The notes beneath the pieces are model-generated. The model saw only the letters and a program-made list of their open reading frames with translations. It had not been told where the DNA came from and ran no database searches. A DNA stretch of 11,072 nt. Origin: an uncultured Collinsella sp. Lineage in GTDB: Bacteria; Actinomycetota; Coriobacteriia; Coriobacteriales; Coriobacteriaceae. The position numbers and the translations under genes are program-made. Shown piece after piece: positions 5,970 to 11,072 of this stretch (within the stretch, counting starts at the first letter, position 1; each line of letters starts with the position of its first letter). Where the stretch lies: NCBI GenBank assembly GCA_900544205.1, contig UQUG01000063.1, positions 1 to 11,072 on the forward strand. The letters run 5' to 3'.

Positions 5970-6508
5970 AGTTGGATGCCCTCGGCGACCTTCTCGACAG
6001 CCTTGTCGCCGGCGATCGTGCGCAGCAGCTCAAGCGCAAAGGGGAGCGACTGGGCCATGCCGCTGGCGGTGATGATGTTGCCGTCTTGCGTAACCTTCTC
6101 GCCGGTATAGGCGCCCTCGGGGAAGCTTTTCTCAAAGCCAGGGAAGCACGTGGCGTGGCGCCCCTCGAGCAGGTCGAGCTCGCCCAGGATAAACGGGGCG
6201 GCGCAGATGGCGGCGACGTGCTTGGTCGCGGCGAACTCGCAGACCACGTCGCAGACGCGCTGATCGGCGCGCAGGTTGGTGGCACCGGGCAGGCCGCCGG
6301 GCAGCACGACGCAGTCGTACTCGTCAAAGTTGATCTCATCAAAGAGCGCATCGCAGGTCACGGGGATCTGCAGCGAGCTTACGACCTCGCGCGTGGGCAT
6401 AATCGAGACGAGCGTGGCGCGCACGCCGCCGCGACGCATGACATCGACCATGGTCAGGCATTCAATCGTTTCAAAGCCATCGGCGGCAAGAACGGCAACG
6501 CTGGGCAT
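5966..6508 (-). CDS. DJ-1/PfpI family protein
   Basis: A small cytoplasmic protein of the DJ-1/ThiJ/PfpI class-I glutamine-amidotransferase-like fold. Relatives are described as glyoxalases/deglycases or redox-stress proteins, and the exact activity is disputed. The 180-residue form shows VAVLAADGFETIE (4-16), which carries the conserved acidic residue. It also has VVLPGGLPGATNLR (67-80) and the nucleophile elbow HVAAICAAPFILGE (97-110) with C102 as the likely active cysteine. The frame could open earlier at a GTG (6574). I chose the ATG at 6508 because AAGGA lies 6 nt before it and the protein then begins directly at the first beta strand. The gene is followed by maf with a 4-nt overlap and preceded by a reasonable promoter. 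Confidence 0.9.
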   Translation of the reverse strand: MPSVAVLAADGFETIECLTMVDVMRRGGVRATLVSIMPTREVVSSLQIPVTCDALFDEINFDEYDCVVLPGGLPGATNLRADQRVCDVVCEFAATKHVAAICAAPFILGELDLLEGRHATCFPGFEKSFPEGAYTGEKVTQDGNIITASGMAQSLPFALELLRTIAGDKAVEKVAEGIQL

Positions 6509-6545
6509 AAGGGTTCCTTTCATAGGGCGGCATACAATTAGCCGT

Positions 6546-6574
6546 CTTATACCCCGAAGACCCCCGCTTGCCAC
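6546..6574 (-). promoter_or_regulatory. Candidate promoter of the DJ-1/maf operon
   Basis: On the minus strand GTGGCA (plus 6569-6574; 4 of 6 matches to TTGACA) is followed after exactly 17 bp by TATAAG (plus 6546-6551; 5 of 6 matches to TATAAT). The -10 box ends about 37 nt before the chosen start codon. It lies downstream of the rlmD terminator, as expected for a separate transcription unit. Confidence 0.5.
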
Positions 6575-6597
6575 GCTCGATTTCCCAATGTTTAAAA

Positions 6598-6651
6598 GGG
6601 ACGGGGATTAAATAATCATTCGGTACAAATTGATCATTTAATCCCCGTCCC
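6598..6651 (-). terminator. Intrinsic terminator of rlmD
   Basis: GGGACGGGGATTAAAT (6598-6613) pairs perfectly with 6636-6651. After one mismatch, four more pairs form (6615-6618 with 6631-6634), giving a 20-pair stem with a 12-nt loop. It begins 14 nt after the rlmD stop codon. On the minus strand it is followed by TTTTAAAC, a T-tract suiting rlmD. On the plus strand it is followed by AGAAAAATC, so it works in one direction. Confidence 0.8.
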
Positions 6652-6665
6652 AGAAAAATCATCAG

Positions 6666-7979
6666 CTAGTTGCGCCTAAGGTGGACGACGGTCTCGCAGT
6701 GGAAGGTTTGTGGGAACAGATCGACTGGCGTGATCTTTACGGGGGAGAAGGTGCCTTCCTCGACAAAGCGTTTAAGATCGCGCGCCAGGGTGGCCGGGTC
6801 GCAGCTCACATAGGCGACATCGCGAGCGCTTGTGCTGGCGATGAGGTCGATGGCCTCAGGCGCTAGGCCTGCACGCGGCGGGTCGACTACTAGGACATCG
6901 GCGTCCTGGTCGGGGAACTCGCGCACCGCGTCTCCGCCAATGACGTCGACGTTATCAAGCTTGTTGATTTCCAGGTTACGGCGTAGATCGCGCACGGCGG
7001 GGCCGTAGGCCTCGACGGCAGCGACAAAGTCGCAGCGGCGGGCGAGCGGCAGGGTAAAGGTGCCGGCACCGCAGTACAGGTCCACGGCAAGCTCGTCTTC
7101 CTGCGGATCGAGCGCCTCCATAACGAGCTCGATCAAAATCTCGGCGCCCTTGGTGTTGACTTGGAAAAACGATGGGGCGGACAGGCGCATCTGGCCGTCA
7201 GCGATGTTCTCGGTCCACGAGCCCTCACCGGCGAGCATCTCCACCTTAGAGACACGGCGGGCCTTCTTTTCGCCCTTGCTCATCACGCGCACGATACTCG
7301 TGGGATGAGCGGCGTCCGCCAGCACGCGGGAGACCTGCGAGCGCGGAAAAGAGCCTGTCGGCGTCCAGAGTGCGACCTCGAGTGCCTTGGTGCGGCGCGA
7401 TGCGCGAATGCCCACGCGTTCGAGCCCCAAGTCATGGCTGCCGCTTAGATAGTTAAGTGCGCCGACGACCGATTTGAGTGCCTTCGGGAAGCGCTTATCG
7501 AACAGCGGACACATATCGACGGTCACGATTTTGCTGGGGTCGACACCGTGCATGCCAAGGCGCACGCGACCGTTGACGACGGTCGGTTCGAGCTCGATTT
7601 TATTGCGGTAGCCCCAGTCGTCCTTGGTGTGGCAGATGGGCTGTACCAACTCATCGACCTGCTCAGGAGCGAACTTGCCGATGCGCTCGAGCGTGGAGCG
7701 CAGGTTTTGCTCCTTGGCGGCGAGCTGTGCCGTGCGTGAGAGATTGCCCCACGAGCAGCCGCCGCAGATGCCCACGAAGGGGCAGGGAGGCTGAATGCGA
7801 TCGGGGCTTGGCTCCAGAATCTCGGTGGTGCGGGCGCGCATGAACGACTTGCCGTCCTGTACGACCTCGGCCTCGACGATGTCGCCTGCCACGGCGCCCT
7901 GCACAAAGACGGCCTTGCCGTTGTCGGCGTGCGCCAGCCCGTCGGCGCCGTAGGTCATCGATTCTATAGTGAGCTTCAT
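6666..7979 (-). CDS. rlmD: 23S rRNA (uracil-C5)-methyltransferase, TrmA/RlmD family
   Basis: An S-adenosylmethionine-dependent enzyme that methylates C5 of uridine in RNA, by family 23S rRNA (the RlmC/RlmD/RlmCD group). The 437-residue protein starts with a TRAM RNA-binding domain (about 1-55). An iron-sulfur cluster cysteine set follows: C66, C72 and C75 in CPFVGICGGCSW, and C157 in MCPLF. The methyltransferase domain has the SAM motif DLYCGAGTFTLPLA (300-313), VVDPPRAG (364-371), the catalytic cysteine C393 in YVSCDPATLARD and the general base E429 in FPQTFHCETVVHL. The frame opens 12 codons earlier at 8015, but the ATG at 7979 gives the usual TRAM start MKLTIESMTYG and has CAGGA just upstream. 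The exact target uridine(s) cannot be read from sequence, so the symbol is by best resemblance. Confidence 0.9.
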   Translation of the reverse strand: MKLTIESMTYGADGLAHADNGKAVFVQGAVAGDIVEAEVVQDGKSFMRARTTEILEPSPDRIQPPCPFVGICGGCSWGNLSRTAQLAAKEQNLRSTLERIGKFAPEQVDELVQPICHTKDDWGYRNKIELEPTVVNGRVRLGMHGVDPSKIVTVDMCPLFDKRFPKALKSVVGALNYLSGSHDLGLERVGIRASRRTKALEVALWTPTGSFPRSQVSRVLADAAHPTSIVRVMSKGEKKARRVSKVEMLAGEGSWTENIADGQMRLSAPSFFQVNTKGAEILIELVMEALDPQEDELAVDLYCGAGTFTLPLARRCDFVAAVEAYGPAVRDLRRNLEINKLDNVDVIGGDAVREFPDQDADVLVVDPPRAGLAPEAIDLIASTSARDVAYVSCDPATLARDLKRFVEEGTFSPVKITPVDLFPQTFHCETVVHLRRN

Positions 7980-8027
7980 ATTCCTGCCTGTCATTCGCGT
8001 TGTTGTTCGCACCATGGTAGCAGGGAA

Positions 8028-8069
8028 AAGCGCCCCGCATCCGAGGCTTTCCTCAAATGCGGGGCGCTT
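8028..8069 (-). terminator. Intrinsic terminator of ppk
   Basis: AAGCGCCCCGCAT (8028-8040) pairs perfectly with 8057-8069, giving a 13-bp stem. A small inner stem, GAGG/CCTC (8043-8046 and 8051-8054), caps it. It starts about 10 nt after the ppk stop codon, and on the minus strand the last stem bases run into CTTTTCCCTG. It separates ppk from rlmD, whose start lies about 50 nt further on. Confidence 0.85.
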
Positions 8070-8079
8070 CTACAAACGC

Positions 8080-10482
8080 CTATTTGGTCTTGCCGGTAAT
8101 GAGCGTTTTAAGGCCTAGACCGATTAGGCCCAGACCCATGCGCACACGACCGGGGCGATGACGCTCGATGGCCTTGGTCGTGCCAGCGGGCTTCTTGCGA
8201 TGGGCACTCGTCTCGGGCGCGGGCTTAGCTGCCTGCGGCTCGGGCTGAGGCGCAGGTGCAGGCTCGGGCTCAATGACGGTCGCCTGGACCTCTTGGACCT
8301 TGGGTGCTACCGGCTGCGGCTCGGGCTCGGGGGCAGGTTTCGCCTCAATGACGGGCTCGGGCGCGGCCTCGGCGTTGCGATAGGCACGCTCCAGCAGAGC
8401 TTCCTGCGAGTTGAAGGGTTTTTCACCCTCTGCACGCTCCACGGGGACCCAGGTGCCGTCGCTCGTGAGGCTGCGGGCCTTCACGTTGTCCCGCAGCTGC
8501 ATGCCCATGTACTCGTGCACTAGGGCGCGGCAGGTGGGGTCGAGCACGGGGAAGGCGATCTCCACGCGGTGCTCGGTGTTGCGCGTCATCATATCGGCTG
8601 AGCTCAGGTAAATCATGTCCGAGTCCACGCCGAAAGCATAGACGCGCGCGTGCTCCAAAAAGCGTCCGACGATGGAGCGGACATGCACGTTCTCGGTCTT
8701 GCCCGGAACGCCCGGCTTGAGGCACGAGATGCCGCGGATGATCATGTCTACGCGCACGCCGGCACACGATGCCTCGGCGATCTTGTCGATAACCTCGCGG
8801 TCGGTCAGTGAGTTGAGCTTAAAGAACACGCGGGCGGGCTCGCCGGCAAGGGCGCGCTGGATCTCGCGGTCAAGCCCGCGCATGATGAGCGGTTTCAGTC
8901 CGACGGGCGCCACACCCAGGAAGCGGTAGTCGCCGCGCAGATTGCCCAGCGACAGGTTGCGGAAGAACAGGTTGGCGTCTTCACCGATGCCGGGATGGGC
9001 TGTCATGAGCATAAAGTCGCTGTAGAGTTTGGCCGTCTTCTCGTTAAAGTTGCCGGTGCCCAAAAGCGTGAGGCGGGTGAGCGCCATGCCCTCGCGATAG
9101 GTGAGCTGGCAGATCTTGGAGTGGCACTTAAAGCCTTCGGAGCCGTAGATGACGGTGCAGCCTGCCTCTTCCAGACGCTCGGCCCACTCGATGTTGTTCT
9201 GCTCGTCAAAGCGGGCGCGGAGCTCCATGAGCACCGTGACCTCTTTGCCGTTCTCGGCGGCATCGATCAGCGACTCGCATAGGCGGCTCTGCTTGGCCAC
9301 GCGGTAGAGCGTGATGCGCAACGAGATGCACTCGGGATCGTAGGCTGCCTCGTGTACCAGATCCAGGAACGGATTCATGGCCTCGTAAGGGTAGAAGAGC
9401 AGCTTGTCGTGCTGCAGCACCTGTTCGCGGATGGAGCGGGTCATATCGATGGTGGGGTTGGGCTGCGGCTTAAACGGCGTAAAGAGCAGCTCGTTGCGCA
9501 GGTGCTCGGGAATCTTGCCCTCAATGCCAAAGACGTAGCCCAGGTTGAGCGGGATATCGCAGGTAAAGACCGAGCGACGCGAGAGCTCGAGCGCCTTGCG
9601 GATAGTCTTGAGCGTTGCTTTTTCGAGTGAGCCCGAGACGGCGAGCACTACAGGCTGCAGGCGCAGGCGCTTCTTAAGGATGCGCTTCATGTGCTGGCGG
9701 TAGTCCTCTTCCTCTTCGACGCCCTCGCCGTCCGGATCGATGTCGGCGTTGCGGGTGACGCGGATCAGCGCGCGATCCAGCGGCTTATAGGAGCCAAAGC
9801 AGCTGTCCAGGCAGGCGAGGATGACGTCCTCGAGCAAGATGTAGGAGTAGGTGCCGGTGGGCGAGGGAATCTCGACCACGCGGTTCATCGAGGCGGGGAT
9901 CTCGATAAGGCCCAGCAGGCTCTCCTCGTCGGTGGCGCCGTCCAGACCACAGGCCAGATAGAGCGCGCCGTTGCGCAGGTTGGGGAAGGGGTGGCGAGGA
10001 TCGATGACCAGCGGCGAGATGACCGGCGACACGTAGGCCTGGAAGTAGCGGGTTACAAAGGTGCGCTCCTCGGGCGTAAGCGAATCGATGCGGGCGCGGT
10101 GAACGCCCAAGGTGTCGAGCTTGCCCTCGATGCTCTTAAAGATGGACTCCCAACGGGTAAGGAGCCCGGGCATTTCGGCCATGACAGCATCGACCTGTTC
10201 GGAGGCGGTCATATTGCTCTTGTTGTCGACGGGCTGTTTTTTGAGCTCTGCCAGATCGGACAGGCCGCCCACGCGCACCATAAGGAACTCGTCGAGGTTG
10301 GACTCGAAGATCGAGACGAACTTTAGTCGCTCGAATAACGGAACGGTTTCGTCGAAGGCTTCGTCGAGCACGCGGTTGTCAAAGCGTAGCCAGCTGAGCT
10401 CTCGGTTTTGCGTGTATGAGAAGTCGCGCGGCGGTTTGCGCAGCTTTGCGGCGGCTTGCTTCTTTTCGATTTTGCTCGGCAT
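8080..10482 (-). CDS. ppk: Polyphosphate kinase 1 with an extra C-terminal tail
   Basis: Reversibly transfers the terminal phosphate of ATP to inorganic polyphosphate, through a phosphohistidine intermediate. In the 800-residue form, the N-terminal domain shows NRELSWLRFDNRVLDEA (26-42) and HPFPNLRNGALYLA (164-177). The catalytic region has TLYRVAKQS, RARFDEQNNIEWAERLEEAG, H454 in GFKCHSKICQL (likely the autophosphorylated histidine) and H611 in RFLEHARVYAF. The PPK1 core ends near residue 680. About 110 further residues follow: a Pro/Glu/Ala-rich linker (about 706-756) and a basic, glycine-rich hydrophobic end, RVRMGLGLIGLGLKTLITGK (779-798). Family members usually stop near 690-720 residues. 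Start choice is uncertain: the frame opens at a GTG (10527), with ATGs at 10488 and 10482. No strong ribosome-binding site decides, and I prefer MPSKIEKK. A small inverted repeat, GTCCCC/GGGGAC (10500-10514), lies just upstream. Confidence 0.95.
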   Translation of the reverse strand: MPSKIEKKQAAAKLRKPPRDFSYTQNRELSWLRFDNRVLDEAFDETVPLFERLKFVSIFESNLDEFLMVRVGGLSDLAELKKQPVDNKSNMTASEQVDAVMAEMPGLLTRWESIFKSIEGKLDTLGVHRARIDSLTPEERTFVTRYFQAYVSPVISPLVIDPRHPFPNLRNGALYLACGLDGATDEESLLGLIEIPASMNRVVEIPSPTGTYSYILLEDVILACLDSCFGSYKPLDRALIRVTRNADIDPDGEGVEEEEDYRQHMKRILKKRLRLQPVVLAVSGSLEKATLKTIRKALELSRRSVFTCDIPLNLGYVFGIEGKIPEHLRNELLFTPFKPQPNPTIDMTRSIREQVLQHDKLLFYPYEAMNPFLDLVHEAAYDPECISLRITLYRVAKQSRLCESLIDAAENGKEVTVLMELRARFDEQNNIEWAERLEEAGCTVIYGSEGFKCHSKICQLTYREGMALTRLTLLGTGNFNEKTAKLYSDFMLMTAHPGIGEDANLFFRNLSLGNLRGDYRFLGVAPVGLKPLIMRGLDREIQRALAGEPARVFFKLNSLTDREVIDKIAEASCAGVRVDMIIRGISCLKPGVPGKTENVHVRSIVGRFLEHARVYAFGVDSDMIYLSSADMMTRNTEHRVEIAFPVLDPTCRALVHEYMGMQLRDNVKARSLTSDGTWVPVERAEGEKPFNSQEALLERAYRNAEAAPEPVIEAKPAPEPEPQPVAPKVQEVQATVIEPEPAPAPQPEPQAAKPAPETSAHRKKPAGTTKAIERHRPGRVRMGLGLIGLGLKTLITGKTK

Positions 10483-10527
10483 GTGCATCTGTCCGTTCAG
10501 TCCCCACAGGGGACGGTAGCCTAACAC

Positions 10528-10860
10528 TATTCACTATTGTCTCAATTTAGTCGACCTGTGGCACGGACGTATCGCGTGAACGGTATCTTTACCTACTTCT
10601 TACGCTGCCAAGGCATGCAACTAACTGCCCAACTCGTTTAGAAACAATCTATATCCATACTCAATTGGTGAGGATGTATGAATAAGAATGATTGCGAGCT
10701 GAATATAATCGAATCCAAATTGAATCATGAACAAACGACATATATATGCAGAAAACCGTTTTAGCTATGCAATTCCTAAACGTGAAAATATTTGTGCAAT
10801 CTAGCTTAATTCCTTAGAAAAAAGAACATTTACCTTTGAAAACCTGCTTTAGAGAACCGA
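10528..10860. other. AT-rich non-coding stretch upstream of ppk
   Basis: This stretch is visibly richer in A and T than the rest of the window and holds no convincing gene. It must contain the ppk promoter on the minus strand, but I could not pick a clear -35/-10 pair. One tiny plus-strand frame, MNKNDCELNIIESKLNHEQT and eight further residues (10678-10764), has GAGGA a few bases before its ATG. It is too short and too unlike the neighbours to call. An inverted 10-mer, TGAACGGTAT (10577-10586) and ATACCGTTCA (10889-10898), spans most of the stretch. The base composition could reflect transferred DNA or simply an AT-rich regulatory region. Confidence 0.55.
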
Positions 10861-10951
10861 AGTGCATCATGGGGGAATCATATGAGATATACCGTTCATC
10901 GCACTTTGCTGACCGTTCGGGGGCGAGGTGGAATTGCAGGTGGTTTTTGGA

Positions 10952-11041
10952 TATAACTAGAGCTGTCAGCAAGCAGCGTCCCATACGGAGGGGCGCTAAC
11001 GAATCGGCCCTGACAAGGGCCCGAAAGAAAGGTAGGAGGCC
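10952..11041 (+). promoter_or_regulatory. Candidate promoter box and structured leader before the right-edge gene
   Basis: TATAAC at 10952-10957 resembles a -10 box, with only a weak TGGAAT at the -35 spacing. Downstream, AGCGTCCC (10975-10982) and GGGGCGCT (10990-10997) form an 8-bp stem including one G-U pair. TGTCAG (10964-10969) can pair with CTGACA (11010-11015) around it. GGCCC/GGGCC (11006-11010 and 11017-11021) forms a competing stem that shares position 11010 with that long pairing. AGGAGG at 11034-11039 follows, only 2 nt before the ATG. This layout could be a regulatory leader, but it matches no riboswitch class I recognise. Confidence 0.35.
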
Positions 11042-11072
11042 ATGACGAAAGGTCTGCACGTGCCTTCCGAGA
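11042..11072 (+). CDS. Start of an unidentified gene, cut by the window edge
   Basis: An ATG at 11042 follows the strong ribosome-binding sequence GGTAGGAGGCC. The frame is open to the window edge and reads MTKGLHVPSE. Ten residues are too few to assign a family. The AGGAGG-to-ATG spacing is only 2 nt, shorter than usual, so a slightly later start is possible. The short frames overlapping this spot (10836-11045 on the plus strand, 10814-11059 on the minus strand) look spurious. Confidence 0.5.
   Translation, partial: MTKGLHVPSE

Noticed and set aside
10678..10764. 28-codon plus-strand frame in the AT-rich stretch
   Set aside because: It has GAGGA near the ATG but is very short and has no family match or conserved context visible.
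10836..11045. 69-codon plus-strand frame overlapping the right-edge gene start
   Set aside because: Its ATG lacks a good ribosome-binding site, it ends inside the better-supported start at 11042, and its sequence shows no coding features.
1..11072. tRNA, rRNA or CRISPR array
   Set aside because: I saw no cloverleaf-like sequence, no rRNA-like stretches and no regularly spaced short repeats on reading both strands by eye.

Overview
The window looks like chromosomal DNA of a high-GC, gut-type actinobacterium. The gene set, protein style and codon use resemble Coriobacteriia, and Collinsella is my best guess. That assignment is inference from protein resemblance, because there is no rRNA gene or other marker here. 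The window holds eight complete protein genes, one partial gene at the right edge, one gene remnant and an unusual set of structured repeats.

Layout: positions 1-473 have no convincing gene. They hold a palindromic hairpin, imperfect direct repeats and a large nested inverted repeat (element E1). A minus-strand phosphotransacetylase gene (pta) follows at 474-1454. A divergent regulatory region (1455-1686) separates it from a plus-strand pair with overlapping ends: UDP-galactopyranose mutase (glf) and a family 2 glycosyltransferase. Positions 3914-4284 hold two more nested inverted repeats (E2 and E3) and, between them, a minus-strand relic of the 3' end of a second glycosyltransferase. From 4285 to 10482 every gene is on the minus strand: a P1-family (DmpA/NylC-like) peptidase, Maf and a DJ-1/PfpI protein (sharing ATGA), a TrmA/RlmD-type 23S rRNA uracil methyltransferase, and polyphosphate kinase 1 with a long extra C-terminal tail. 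Positions 10528-10860 are AT-rich and non-coding. A possible structured leader and the first ten codons of an unidentified plus-strand gene close the window.

How the genes fit together: pta serves acetyl-CoA/acetyl-phosphate metabolism, although no ackA lies within the 473 bases visible beyond it. glf and the glycosyltransferase suggest a galactofuranose-containing surface glycan. maf/DJ-1, rlmD and ppk are housekeeping or stress genes in separate short transcription units, each with a hairpin terminator.

The most unusual feature is the E1/E2/E3 family. Each has long, locus-specific perfect arms (29, 21 and 29 bp) enclosing an inner segment of 69, 68 and 67 nt. E2 and E3 share a clearly related core with compensatory base-pair changes. 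Each element lies just downstream of a gene and reads in that gene's direction. None is followed by a clear U-tract, so they are not ordinary intrinsic terminators.
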